This document shows positions 14,955 to 22,913 of a DNA stretch of 24,184 nucleotides, one piece after another. Every line of letters starts with the position of its first letter. The first letter of the stretch is position 1. The stretch covers positions 1 to 24,184 of the forward strand of contig DBZJ01000041.1 of NCBI GenBank assembly GCA_002311635.1, read 5' to 3'. This stretch comes from Syntrophaceae bacterium UBA1163. Its GTDB lineage: Bacteria; Desulfobacterota; BSN033; UBA1163. A program made the translations under genes and the position numbers. Below the pieces are notes generated by a model. It did not search any database and was not told the DNA's origin. It saw nothing but the letters and a program-made list of their open reading frames with translations.

Positions 14955-15593
14955 CTACTTCACCGAGGAAGAGCAGGCAGGCGACGGCTGAGAGGATAGT
15001 CCCTCACCCAGTTGAAATCTTGCAAACCGACGGATCGTAATGTTCTCCCCGATCTTGGCAATCATGGCGTCCAGCAATTCCTTGATCGTGAGGTCGGAGT
15101 CTCTGACATAGGTCTGTTCCAGAAGGCAAACCTCGGAATAAAACCTCTCCATTTTCCCTTCGACAATCTTATCGATCACCTTCTGAGGTTTTCCTGCCTC
15201 CTGGGCTTGGGTTCGATAGATTGCCCGCTCCCTTTCCAATACCTGTTCCGGGATCTCCTCCCTTTTGATGTATTGGGGGTTGGCAGCGGCGATATGCATG
15301 GCGATGTTTTTTACGAAGGTTTGAAAATCCTCGGTCTTCGCGACAAAATCGGTTTCGCAGTTGATTTCGACCAAGACCCCCATCTTTCCCCCGGCATGGA
15401 TATAGGAAGAGACCAGGCCATCCGTTGCAATTCGGCCCGCCTTTTTGGCGGCAGTGGCCAATCCTTTCCGCCGGAGGTAATCGATCGCTGCTTCCATATT
15501 TCCTTTGGCCTCTTGCAGGGCTGTTTTGCAGTCGATCACTCCCGCCCCAGTCCTCTGTCTCAAGTCTTTTACCAATTCAACCGTAATTTCCAT
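14955..15593 (-). CDS. tsf: Elongation factor Ts, short form
   Basis: Nucleotide exchange factor of EF-Tu. The 212-residue form, with one core subdomain instead of two, is common outside Gammaproteobacteria. It has the N-terminal UBA-like module (VKDLRQRTGAGVIDCKTALQEAKGNMEAAIDYLR, 8-41 approx.), the EF-Tu contact TDFVAKTEDF (81-90), and a C-terminal IGENITIRRFARFQLGEG. The last ~13 residues (SSQPSPACSSSVK) are a nonconserved tail. It begins six bases after the rpsB stop. Confidence 0.97.
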   Translation of the reverse strand: MEITVELVKDLRQRTGAGVIDCKTALQEAKGNMEAAIDYLRRKGLATAAKKAGRIATDGLVSSYIHAGGKMGVLVEINCETDFVAKTEDFQTFVKNIAMHIAAANPQYIKREEIPEQVLERERAIYRTQAQEAGKPQKVIDKIVEGKMERFYSEVCLLEQTYVRDSDLTIKELLDAMIAKIGENITIRRFARFQLGEGLSSQPSPACSSSVK

Positions 15594-15599
15594 TCGTTC

Positions 15600-16397
15600 C
15601 TATCCCTCTTCCACTCCCTCGGCCACTTCTTCTAGCTGGATCGGTTTGGGAGGCTCACCTTTTTCCGAACCCTCTTTATCTTGTTTCGCTCCCTCGATCT
15701 GGAGTTGTTTTTCGTAGATCTGTTTTCCCTCCACGACCGCATCGGCAATCTTAGAGGCAAACAATTGAATCGCGCGGATGGCATCGTCATTTCCCGGAAT
15801 AATGTAATCCAGCTCCTCGGGATTGCAATTGGTATCGACAATGCCGACGGAGGGGATGCCAATTTTTCGAGCCTCCCTCACGGCAATCCTTTCCTTTTTA
15901 GGGTCCACGACGAAGATGGCCCCAGGAAGTCGATCCATATTTTTGATACCCCCCAGCGATTTTTCCAGCCGGCTCCTCTCTTTCTCTAATTCCAAAACCT
16001 CTTTTTTCGGAAGGAGATTGTAGATCTCTTCCTTCTTCATCGCCTCCAGTTTATTCAATCGATCGATGGACCGCTTGATCGTCTGGAAGTTGGTCATCAT
16101 TCCTCCCAGCCAGCGATGGTTTACGTAGAACATTCCGCAGCGCGTGGCGTGCTCGGAAATCGTTTCCTGGGCCTGTTTCTTCGTCCCGACAAAGAGGATA
16201 TATTCTCCTTTCGCCGCGACGTCCCGGACGAATTGATAAGCCTCCTTGAAGAGCTGGACGGTTTTCTGGAGATCGATAATATAGATTCCATTCCTTGCCC
16301 CAAAGATATACGGTTTCATCTTGGGGTCCCAGCGTTTCGTCTCATGGCCAAAATGGACCCCAGCCTCCAGAAGCTCCTTCATCGTTACCGCGGACAT
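15600..16397 (-). CDS. rpsB: 30S ribosomal protein S2
   Basis: Small-subunit protein needed for S1 binding. The 265-residue product opens [27 protein letters not shown] and has [10 protein letters not shown], the [14 protein letters not shown] coiled-coil segment and [33 protein letters not shown] at 16397 is chosen because GGAGGG lies four bases upstream and the family begins here; the frame is open for 28 more codons. The C-terminus after about residue 230 is an acidic, low-complexity tail. First gene of rpsB-tsf-pyrH-frr-ferredoxin. Confidence 0.97.
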   Translation of the reverse strand: MSAVTMKELLEAGVHFGHETKRWDPKMKPYIFGARNGIYIIDLQKTVQLFKEAYQFVRDVAAKGEYILFVGTKKQAQETISEHATRCGMFYVNHRWLGGMMTNFQTIKRSIDRLNKLEAMKKEEIYNLLPKKEVLELEKERSRLEKSLGGIKNMDRLPGAIFVVDPKKERIAVREARKIGIPSVGIVDTNCNPEELDYIIPGNDDAIRAIQLFASKIADAVVEGKQIYEKQLQIEGAKQDKEGSEKGEPPKPIQLEEVAEGVEEG

Positions 16398-16460
16398 CGA
16401 GCCCTCCGTATCATTTCCATTTTTCCTCCCCTTTTGGAGATAAATAGCCGAATCTAATTC

Positions 16461-16488
16461 AGTTAACACATGATTTGGCATTTTGCAA
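16461..16488 (-). promoter_or_regulatory. Weak candidate promoter of rpsB
   Basis: Minus strand TTGCAA (16488-16483), 16 bases, TTAACT (16466-16461), 64 bases before the rpsB ATG. Both boxes match the consensus only partly, so this is a suggestion based on position and the AT-rich context. Confidence 0.3.
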
Positions 16489-16670
16489 GAGAAAAAAGTC
16501 TCCGAACCGCGATGGTCGATCGGTAATACCTCAGCGTGTCGCCAAGCAGGCGCCGGAATTTTTACTTAATGAGCGATATCAACAAGTTGACTCATCTCCG
16601 CCTTTCTTCAGAGCGATTTTCCGACCCTGATAGGATTCGTGAGCCTCGCCGTTGACCGAAGAGATCCGAC

Positions 16671-16684
16671 TTGACATAAGTCAA
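16671..16684 (+). promoter_or_regulatory. TTGAC-ATAA-GTCAA palindrome, possible operator
   Basis: A 14-base perfect inverted repeat 50 bases upstream of the HD-domain gene. Its left arm includes a consensus -35 hexamer TTGACA (16671-16676). The only -10-like box, TATATG (16697-16702), is 20 bases away, longer than usual. A regulator that covers the -35 would fit. Confidence 0.35.
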
Positions 16685-16734
16685 TGAAATTTCCCCTATA
16701 TGTTGGCACAATATGATAGAGAAGGAGAAAAGAC

Positions 16735-17466
16735 ATGAAGTGTCCGGGGCAGGATATGAGGTTTTGGAGGCCAGGAGATATTTTTGACGCCCCATGTCGA
16801 AAATGTGGGAGAAAGGTCGAGTTCTTCAAGGATGAGGTCAGGCGTAAGTGCTGCTGTGGTCATGAAATCGTCAACCCGAAATCGGATTTTGGCTGTGCTC
16901 AGTGGTGTCCCTATGCCGAGCAGTGTATCGGTACTGTGCCCGAAGAGGTAAAGCAAAGGCGAAAAACGGAGGAAAAGGATTTGCTCAGGCAGAGAATCGC
17001 TCTGGAAATGAAGAAATATTTTGGGACAGATTTCAAGCGGGTCCACCACGCTATCGAAGTTGCCAGGTTTGCAGAGAAGATCCTGAAGATGGAAGGTGGA
17101 AATCCTCTGGTGGTGATGGCGGCCGCCTACCTTCATGATATTGGAATCCATGAGGCGGACAGAAAATATGGAAGCCATTCAGGTCATTATCAGGAGATGG
17201 AGGGACCTGGTATTGCCGGGGGGATTTTGGAAAGATTAAATGTACCGAAGCAGGTGATTGACGAGGTTTGTGACATCATTGGTCATCATCATAGCCCGAG
17301 AGAAGAAGAGACACTTCATTTTCAGATCCTCTATGAGGCGGACGGACTGGTTAATATTGAAGAGGAGGGGATTTCAAAAGACCGAGAAAAAGTTGAGCAG
17401 TTGATCGGGAAAGTCTTCAGGACGGTCACCGGAAAACGATTGGTGGAGGAGCTCTACCTGGCCTAA
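16735..17466 (+). CDS. HD-domain phosphohydrolase with N-terminal Cys cluster
   Basis: Predicted metal-dependent phosphohydrolase; substrate unknown. The HD domain (about 100-215) has the first histidine in VHHAIEVA (H104 or H105), the HD pair in AAYLHDIG (H134, D135), IGHHHS (184-186 region) and the last aspartate in YEADGLVNI (D203). In front is a ~65-residue module with nine cysteines (C3, C21, C24, C39-41, C54, C58, C64), including CRKCG, CCCGH, and CAQWCPYAEQC; this looks like a zinc ribbon or an Fe-S site. The start follows AGAAGGAG. It is the only plus-strand gene between 3 kb and the right end, divergent from rpsB, and its stop overlaps the end of the next convergent gene by four bases. 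Confidence 0.88.
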   Translation: MKCPGQDMRFWRPGDIFDAPCRKCGRKVEFFKDEVRRKCCCGHEIVNPKSDFGCAQWCPYAEQCIGTVPEEVKQRRKTEEKDLLRQRIALEMKKYFGTDFKRVHHAIEVARFAEKILKMEGGNPLVVMAAAYLHDIGIHEADRKYGSHSGHYQEMEGPGIAGGILERLNVPKQVIDEVCDIIGHHHSPREEETLHFQILYEADGLVNIEEEGISKDREKVEQLIGKVFRTVTGKRLVEELYLA

Positions 17467-17876
17467 GCGACCAGGGAAAGCGTCGTGGTTAGGAAAGGAG
17501 AAGATTTCATGGGGGATCGCGTCTCGGGTTCCTCTTTCGGCTCTCTTCCTCTCTGTGTGAATTCAGTCCACCTCGAATGAGAAATGAGTCTTTTCTTTTT
17601 GAAGAACAGGATCCTATCCCTTTTTTTGTAAATCCAGATAGAATGATAGACCTCCCCGCCGGAATCCTCGATCAATAAAAAGGAGCCCAGTTTATTGAAA
17701 CTTCCAAGCCTCCTGAGGCCTATTTGAGTCTCGGGCTCCCCCCACTGATTGAGGAAAATGGTTTGGTGGAGTCCGGCCAGCATCAGATGCTGATTTCCCC
17801 TCGCGGGCTTGGAGGAACCCTTCACGAAGCCTGGAATTAGATTCGGGACCAAAGTTAACATAAACCTGTATAACAA
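17463..17876 (-). CDS. Small protein of unknown function
   Basis: 137 codons. I do not recognise the family. The middle (from about residue 31, MLAGLHQTIFLNQWGEPE, to LFFKKKRLISHSRW near 103) looks like a real domain: a WGEP turn, a SIWIYKKRDRILFFKKKRL strand pair and alternating hydrophobic/basic residues, resembling small exported proteins that carry a WGxPD motif and a final RLxxW strand. The first 30 residues and the last 25, which overlap the convergent HD gene, look unconserved. The -10 box of the best upstream promoter ends three bases before the first ATG, so translation probably starts later, for example at 17861 or at 17783. It could be an N-terminally shortened copy of a lipoprotein. 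Confidence 0.5.
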   Translation of the reverse strand: MLYRFMLTLVPNLIPGFVKGSSKPARGNQHLMLAGLHQTIFLNQWGEPETQIGLRRLGSFNKLGSFLLIEDSGGEVYHSIWIYKKRDRILFFKKKRLISHSRWTEFTQRGREPKEEPETRSPMKSSPFLTTTLSLVA

Positions 17877-17878
17877 CT

Positions 17879-17906
17879 ATCATAGATTTCAGCCATTTGC
17901 AAGCAA
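17879..17906 (-). promoter_or_regulatory. Candidate promoter of the 17.5-kb small protein gene
   Basis: Minus strand TTGCTT (17906-17901), 16 bases, TATGAT (17884-17879), five of six matches in the -10. Its position argues against the first ATG of the following gene. Confidence 0.4.
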
Positions 17907-17922
17907 AAAATTCTAAAGGGGT

Positions 17923-18663
17923 TCAATCTTGGGATACCGATTTTTTCAGGGTCAGGGCGTTTTTGACGGCGAAGCCGTAAGCATCGTTGTTGAAGTAGAC
18001 GAAAACGGTCTTTTCCTTTTTTCTCCAATCTTGGATTTTTCCTGCCCATTGCTTTAATTCCTTATCCGAATAATTAGAGCCGTAGAGCAATTCCCCACCG
18101 TGAAGTCGAAGGTAGATAAAGTCGGAGGTTCTTTTTTCCATAAAAGGGAGGCCTGAACCGTGGGCGATGCAAAAAGCAAACCCAAATTCTTCCAGAATCC
18201 GAAAGGCCTCCTCGCAGAACCACGACTCATCCCTAAACTCAAAGGCATGGCGATGAAGTTTGGAACGGGGCAGGGTTGAGAGAAGAACCCCGAATTCCTC
18301 CAATCTCTCTTTCTGGAACTTGAATCGCGGGGGAAGCTGCCAGAGCACGACTCCCAATTTCTCTTTCAGCGGCGATGCATGGTCGAAGAAAAGAGAAACC
18401 GGTTCTCTGCAATCCTTTAATCGCTTGATGTGGGTGATGAACCGGCTTCCTTTCACGGCAAAGACGAACTTCTTCGGCGTTCGTTTATACCAGCCTTGAA
18501 AAACTTCTTTCTTGGGAAGGCGATAGAAAGAGACATTCAGCTCTACTGTGCTGAAGTATTCCGCGTAAAACTCAAGCCACTTTTTCTGTGGGAGATCGGA
18601 AGGATAGAAGGTCCCGTTCCACCAATGAGGATAGTTATAGCCGCTTGTCCCGATGAAGATCAC
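17923..18663 (-). CDS. DUF72 (YecE-like) family protein
   Basis: 246-residue TIM-barrel protein of the DUF72/YecE family, whose biochemical role is not settled. Family features: the opening IFIGTSGYNYPHWWNGTFYP, FYAEYFSTVELNVSFYRLP, PKKFVFAVKGSRFITHIKRL, then LWQLPPRFKF, HAFEFRDESWF, YLRLHGG and VFVYFNNDAYGFAVKNA at the end. All expected blocks are present and the length is typical, so it should be functional. It lies about 80 bases downstream of the rhomboid gene, with a heptad array between them, in the same direction. Confidence 0.93.
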   Translation of the reverse strand: MIFIGTSGYNYPHWWNGTFYPSDLPQKKWLEFYAEYFSTVELNVSFYRLPKKEVFQGWYKRTPKKFVFAVKGSRFITHIKRLKDCREPVSLFFDHASPLKEKLGVVLWQLPPRFKFQKERLEEFGVLLSTLPRSKLHRHAFEFRDESWFCEEAFRILEEFGFAFCIAHGSGLPFMEKRTSDFIYLRLHGGELLYGSNYSDKELKQWAGKIQDWRKKEKTVFVYFNNDAYGFAVKNALTLKKSVSQD

Positions 18664-18675
18664 TTGAAGAATGTG

Positions 18676-18732
18676 GAAGATGAAAGATGGAGAGTGGTAT
18701 TGACTACTTTCTACTCTCTACTTTCCATCTTC
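18676..18732. repeat. Inverted heptad array between rhomboid and DUF72 genes
   Basis: Left arm GAAGATGAAAGATGGAGAG; right arm units CTACTTT, CTACTCT, CTACTTT, CCATCTT. The right arm is roughly the inverse complement of the left, so the region can fold into a hairpin. Purine-rich units here, but the seven-base step is the same as in the gaps near ilvB and uppS. Confidence 0.55.
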
Positions 18733-18742
18733 GGTCCTTTGA

Positions 18743-19429
18743 TCAGTGATAGTAGCCCCCGCTGTCAGGGCCTCTTTGAGACCATTTCCGCTTGTAGTAT
18801 TCACGGCGAAGTTTTTGTCGGACCGTCGGGTAGAGCATATAAAGGATGCCGAAGAGAAGACCGCCAAGATGGGTGAGGTGTGATACGCCCCCTCCGGCTC
18901 CTCCTATCGAAGAGAAGAACTCGATGAGGCCGAAAATGATGACAAAGTATTTGGCAGGGATTGGGAACAGAAAGTAGACGTAGATGAGCCGATTGGGAAA
19001 GAGCCACCCAAAGGCGAGAAGGATTCCGTAGATGGCTCCGGAGGCGCCAATGACGGGGATAAATTGATATTGAGGAGTTAAAATCACAGTGCAGAGAACG
19101 GTTATAATTCCGGCTCCAATTCCACAAAAGAAAAAATAGAACAAGAACCTTCTCGATCCCCACAAGTTTTCCAGCTCTCCACCAAACATCCAGAGCGCCA
19201 GGAGATTGAAGAGGATATGAAAAAATCCCCCATGAAGAAACATGTAAGTTAGAAGTTGCCACAGATAAAATTCATGCCACACAAGCCCCGGAAGCAGTCC
19301 AAGGTAAACGACCATCATGCGGCTCACAACTTCCTGCAGGAGAAAAACAATCCCCATGACGATCATGAGATTTTTAATGGCGGGCGTCAAACCATATCCG
19401 AATGAGAAACGGTAGCGGTAGTAGGTCAT
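18743..19429 (-). CDS. Rhomboid family intramembrane serine protease
   Basis: Cuts transmembrane segments of other proteins within the membrane. The 228-residue protein has about six membrane helices. The catalytic serine is in GASGAIYG (S130) and the histidine is in SHLTHLGG (H187), with HGGFFHILFN (66-75; H71 and N75 for the oxyanion site) and a WxxxxxLWG-type loop 1 around GGELENLWGSRRF. It has the simple six-helix layout without extra cytoplasmic domains. A polar tail follows the last helix. It lies downstream of the two-component genes after a gap with a palindromic repeat and may not belong to their transcript. Confidence 0.95.
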   Translation of the reverse strand: MTYYRYRFSFGYGLTPAIKNLMIVMGIVFLLQEVVSRMMVVYLGLLPGLVWHEFYLWQLLTYMFLHGGFFHILFNLLALWMFGGELENLWGSRRFLFYFFFCGIGAGIITVLCTVILTPQYQFIPVIGASGAIYGILLAFGWLFPNRLIYVYFLFPIPAKYFVIIFGLIEFFSSIGGAGGGVSHLTHLGGLLFGILYMLYPTVRQKLRREYYKRKWSQRGPDSGGYYH

Positions 19430-19538
19430 ATCAGTTCTCCATCCCTGTTAGGAAGGGATCTTACCATGTCCGGGTTTAAATTCCAAATCAGAAATAAATT
19501 TCCCTCCGCTCTCTTCGAGCAGAGGCTATATGTAGCAA

Positions 19539-19631
19539 TGTCATTGCGAGGGAGTGAGACGACCGTAGCAATCTCACAAGGCGTTAGAAAGTAAGAGATT
19601 GCCACGCTCTTTGCGTTCGCTCGCAATGACA
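19539..19631. repeat. Palindromic dispersed repeat (TCATTGCGAG type)
   Basis: Terminal inverted repeats TGTCATTGCGAG (19539-19550) and CTCGCAATGACA (19620-19631), with a second nested pair GCAATCTC/GAGATTGC inside. The unit of 93 bases can fold into a long hairpin. Repeats with the same TCATTGCGAG ends are known from many bacterial genomes and behave like small non-autonomous elements. Confidence 0.75.
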
Positions 19632-19669
19632 AAAAAGGATCACGACACAGTCTGCCAGGGGAAGGGAGG

Positions 19670-21037
19670 TTATTGTCTAATGCCGTATTTCTTTATCTTA
19701 TATCGGAGCACCCTCTCGCTGATGCCGAGGCTCTCCGCGGCTTTCGTCTGAACTCCCTGATGTTGATGGAGGGCCTTGAGGATGGAATCTCTTTCAATCT
19801 CCTCGAGAGATTCGGGGAGACTCTTTTGTTTTTCAGAAGATTCCCATAGCGTCTCGGATTTCTCCTCTCTAAGGTGAAAGGGAAGGTCTTGGGTCGTGAT
19901 CATCTCTCCACGGCATAGGATGACTGCCCGTTCGATGAGGTTCTCCACTTCTCTGACATTTCCGGGATAAGGATAACGAAGGAGCAGGGCTCTTGCCTCC
20001 TTGGAGATATCAGAAATCGATTTCTGATTCTCCTCCGAATACTTTTTCAAAAAATGGTCGATCAGAAGAGAAATATCCTCCCTCCTGTCCCGCAAGGGGG
20101 GAAGGGCGATCGAGATGACGTTGAGCCGGTAGTATAAATCCTGCCGAAAGAGCTCCTTCTGAATCGCCTCTTCAAGGTTTCGATGAGTGGCCGCGATCAC
20201 CCTGACATCGGTCTTGAGGTTCAGATTCGACCCCAGTCTTTGAAATTCTTTTTCCTGCAAGACCCTTAGGAGTTTCACTTGAGTGCTTGGTGAGAGGTCT
20301 CCGATCTCGTCGAGAAAGATGGAGCCGCCGTCTGCCTCTTCGAATCGGCCTATTCTTCGCTGGGTGGCTCCTGTGAAAGCCCCTTTCTCGTGACCGAAGA
20401 GTTCACTCTCCAGGAGGGTTTCGGGAATCGCGGCACAACTTACCTTGACCCAGGGTTTTTGAGAGCGAGGGCTTGCGTAATGAATGGCATTAGCGACTAA
20501 TTCTTTTCCTGTCCCGCTCTCCCCCCGGATGAGGACAGTGGCTTGGCTGGGGGCCACCCGGGCCACCAGCCCCATGACCTCCTCCATGACCGAACTTCCG
20601 TAGACGATATTCGTAAACTGATAGCGGTCCTGAAGTTGCGTTCTTAGTTCCTTATTCTCTTTGATGAGGGTGGACCTCTCGATTACTTTTTGGAGCATGA
20701 GGAGGAGTTCATCCAAATCGATGGGTTTGGTGAGATAGTCCAGAGCCCCTTCTTTCATCGAGGCCACGGCGGTTTCTACTGTTCCGTAGGCAGTCATCAT
20801 GACGACAGGGAAGTCCGGATAGAGTTTTCGAATCTCGCGAAGGGTTTGGAGGCCGTCGAGCTCGGGCATTTTGTAGTCGATTAAGGCCAAATCGAAAAAA
20901 TTACCCTCAAGCATCCGAAGGGCTTCCCTGCCGTTGGCAACGGCCTCCACAGAGAAACCTTCCTTTTTTAAGAACCCTTCTAAAAGATCCCTTTGGGTTT
21001 TTTCGTCCTCGGCAATGAGGAGTTTTGCTTTCTCCAT
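19670..21037 (-). CDS. Sigma54-dependent response regulator, NtrC/ZraR type
   Basis: 455-residue three-domain activator. Receiver (1-120): D11, phosphoacceptor D54 in LIDYKMPE, T82, K104 in LTKP. AAA+ domain (about 143-375): Walker A GESGTGKE (172-179), the sigma54-contact loop GAFTGA (219-224), Walker B IFLDEIG (240-246), and arginine-finger region FRQDLYYRLN. C-terminal Fis-type helix-turn-helix: TKAAESLGISERVLRYKIKKYGI. ATG at 21037 is chosen because the family begins here; the 24 extra in-frame codons upstream are read from a hairpin repeat. The gene follows the histidine kinase (21144-22880) and should be its partner, as in ZraR/ZraS or AtoC/AtoS pairs. Targets are not visible, though two Spy/CpxP-like genes upstream are likely candidates. 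Confidence 0.95.
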   Translation of the reverse strand: MEKAKLLIAEDEKTQRDLLEGFLKKEGFSVEAVANGREALRMLEGNFFDLALIDYKMPELDGLQTLREIRKLYPDFPVVMMTAYGTVETAVASMKEGALDYLTKPIDLDELLLMLQKVIERSTLIKENKELRTQLQDRYQFTNIVYGSSVMEEVMGLVARVAPSQATVLIRGESGTGKELVANAIHYASPRSQKPWVKVSCAAIPETLLESELFGHEKGAFTGATQRRIGRFEEADGGSIFLDEIGDLSPSTQVKLLRVLQEKEFQRLGSNLNLKTDVRVIAATHRNLEEAIQKELFRQDLYYRLNVISIALPPLRDRREDISLLIDHFLKKYSEENQKSISDISKEARALLLRYPYPGNVREVENLIERAVILCRGEMITTQDLPFHLREEKSETLWESSEKQKSLPESLEEIERDSILKALHQHQGVQTKAAESLGISERVLRYKIKKYGIRQ

Positions 21038-21048
21038 ATCACATACTT

Positions 21049-21129
21049 CCCTCTCCCTTGACGGGAGAGGGCTGGGTGAGGATGATATCCATCTTCCCCC
21101 TCCCTCCATCCCCTCCCACCAGGGAGGGG
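21049..21129. repeat. Two GC-rich hairpins between kinase and regulator
   Basis: CCCTCTCCC (21049-21057) / GGGAGAGGG (21063-21071) and CCCCTCCC (21110-21117) / GGGAGGGG (21122-21129), with the continuation GCTGGGTGAGG after the first. The motif with CCCTCTCC, GGGAGAGGG and GGGTGAGG is a dispersed intergenic repeat seen in many bacteria. The hairpins lie between two coupled genes and may lower regulator expression relative to the kinase. Confidence 0.6.
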
Positions 21130-21143
21130 AGTTTTCTAATTGA

Positions 21144-22880
21144 CTAAACAGGTAATCTCACCGTTACCTTCGTTCCGGACCCCACTTGACTTTCTATTCT
21201 CAATTGGCCCCCATGGGCTTCGATAATTCGATGGGCAATGGGAAGCCCCAACCCAACGCCTTTTTCTTTCGTCGTATAGTAATAATTGAAAATCTTTTCC
21301 ATCTGCTCCGGCGGAATTCCGGAACCCGAATCCGAGATCATGACTTCTACGCCGTCTTTTAGGGATTTGGCTTCAATACGAAGTGTCCCTCCCTGCCCCA
21401 TGGCCTGCATTCCATTCTTCATAATATTGATAAACGCCTGTGTCAACGTCTCAGGATCCATTGTGATGAGAGGCAGTTCCGTAGGAATGACTGCCTGAAG
21501 AATAATTCCCAGAGAGGAAGCCTCCTCCTGAAGCAAGCTGATCAGGTTTTTCAGAAGATCCTGGAGGGAAGATTTCCTTAGACTGAGCTGAAATGGCCTG
21601 GAGAGGGTTAGAAACTGCTCGATGATTTGATTCACCCTTCTGATTTCTTTGAGGATCAACTCCATAAAGGAGATATACTCTTCCTTTTTTGATTCATCCC
21701 GGGGGAGGAATTCCCTTTTGAGCCTCTGGAGACCCATGCCCATCGCATTGAGAGGGTTTCGGATCTCATGGGCGACGCCGGCAGCCAAGTGGCCGAGTGA
21801 CGAGAGCCTCTCCGCCAATTGGATCCGGTCCTCCATGTCTTTCATTTTTCTAAGGTGCCGGTTCTGGTTCACCCCTATGAGAGTGATCGCCGAAATCCCT
21901 AAGATGAGGAAAAAGGAGACGGAGAGGATGATATTCTTTTTGATTTGGCTGAGCACAGGATAGATTTCCTTGGGGGAATATCCAATGCGGATCACCCCCA
22001 CGCTTTGGTCTTCTAGGGAAACAGATTTTACCACTTCAAAGATTTCTTCTCCCTGGCTGGACTGATAGTTCCGTGAGAGAACCCGATTGCTCTGGAGGGA
22101 ATTCCTTAAAAAGGGATTCTCCTCTCTTCTTCCAACAAAGGTTGGGTCCGTGTGAGCAATCGTGTTGAGAGAAGCGTCCTGGACAGAGATATAGAGGATT
22201 CCCTCTCTGAGACCGATATCGGAGATCGCCCTTTGAATGGCGAATTGTCGGAGAAGTCCTTTCATCTGGTCTCCATTGAGATAGAGAGCGATGATTTCCG
22301 GGTTCACCCTTCTCCAAATGGCAATCGAGAACCATTGGTCTCCGGTAAGGGGTTTCCCAAAAAGGTCGATCGCGACCGGATGTTTCGTCTCGATCAGTTC
22401 CCGAAGAAGGAATTTCTTTTCTGGGTAAAAAGATGGAGAGGGTTCTCCCCTGAGGGATCTCCCCTCGGAGTCATAGATCTCGATCGAAGTAACATGGTAT
22501 TGGTCGATGAGAGCCCGGAGGGCAGGAAGGTTCAGAGGTTTTTCTCCGTCGATTTGATCGACCCGATGGAGGGCTTCGAGAAGATACTCGGCGACGGAAT
22601 CCTCCAAACCGAAAAAGAGTCCTGAAACAGAAGGATTGGAGAAATGTTTTCCTGGCCTACTTTCCATCCATAGGAGAGAGGTGAGCGTTTCTTGGATGTT
22701 CTTCTCGAAATGCTGAATGAGGACAATGGCTTCCCTTTCGAGCAAAAGATGGAATCCTTTTTTGGCTCGGGTGATTTCCAGGAGCCCGTTGATGATGAGG
22801 ATGATGAGAATGATTCCGGAGAAGATGCCCAGGTAGATGGGTGAAAAGCTTCTTTTGATCTTGTCCCTTTGCTCGAACAA
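21144..22880 (-). CDS. Membrane sensor histidine kinase
   Basis: 578 residues. A first membrane helix (about 15-37) and a second (about 316-337) enclose a periplasmic sensor region of ~280 residues without a motif I can name; it may be a double-PAS/dCACHE type. The cytoplasmic part begins with a short coiled stretch, then the dimerisation helix with the phosphorylated histidine in GVAHEIRNPLNAM (H371), and the ATPase domain with the N box (NIMKNGMQAM, 485-494), G1 DSGSGIP (517-523), an F box region and G2 GVGLGLP (541-547). All catalytic boxes are intact. It lies 33 bases after the Spy-like gene and 106 before the regulator, so the three are probably one transcript. Signal unknown; envelope damage or metals are plausible from context. 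Confidence 0.94.
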   Translation of the reverse strand: MFEQRDKIKRSFSPIYLGIFSGIILIILIINGLLEITRAKKGFHLLLEREAIVLIQHFEKNIQETLTSLLWMESRPGKHFSNPSVSGLFFGLEDSVAEYLLEALHRVDQIDGEKPLNLPALRALIDQYHVTSIEIYDSEGRSLRGEPSPSFYPEKKFLLRELIETKHPVAIDLFGKPLTGDQWFSIAIWRRVNPEIIALYLNGDQMKGLLRQFAIQRAISDIGLREGILYISVQDASLNTIAHTDPTFVGRREENPFLRNSLQSNRVLSRNYQSSQGEEIFEVVKSVSLEDQSVGVIRIGYSPKEIYPVLSQIKKNIILSVSFFLILGISAITLIGVNQNRHLRKMKDMEDRIQLAERLSSLGHLAAGVAHEIRNPLNAMGMGLQRLKREFLPRDESKKEEYISFMELILKEIRRVNQIIEQFLTLSRPFQLSLRKSSLQDLLKNLISLLQEEASSLGIILQAVIPTELPLITMDPETLTQAFINIMKNGMQAMGQGGTLRIEAKSLKDGVEVMISDSGSGIPPEQMEKIFNYYYTTKEKGVGLGLPIAHRIIEAHGGQLRIESQVGSGTKVTVRLPV

Positions 22881-22913
22881 AATACACCTCGTCCTGATTT
22901 CCGCCCCCCCGAA

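Larger units (their letters stand above)
16398..16734. other. Divergent gap rpsB / HD-domain gene
   Basis: 337 bases serving both divergent genes. It holds the candidate rpsB promoter, a long unassigned middle part (about 16500-16665) and the palindrome at 16671-16684. An rpsB leader that binds S2 would be expected here in many bacteria, but I cannot recognise its structure. Confidence 0.4.

Noticed and set aside
16398..16481. 28-codon N-terminal extension of rpsB
   Set aside because: The family starts at [10 protein letters not shown], and GGAGGG lies at proper spacing before 16397.
16704..16720. TTGGCACAATATGAT as sigma54 or sigma70 promoter of the HD gene
   Set aside because: No TTGC at -12 spacing, and no -35 at 16-18 bases before TATGAT.
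21038..21109. 24-codon extension of the response regulator
   Set aside because: It is translated from the CCCTCTCC/GGGAGAGG hairpin repeat; receiver domains start at MEKAKLLIAED.
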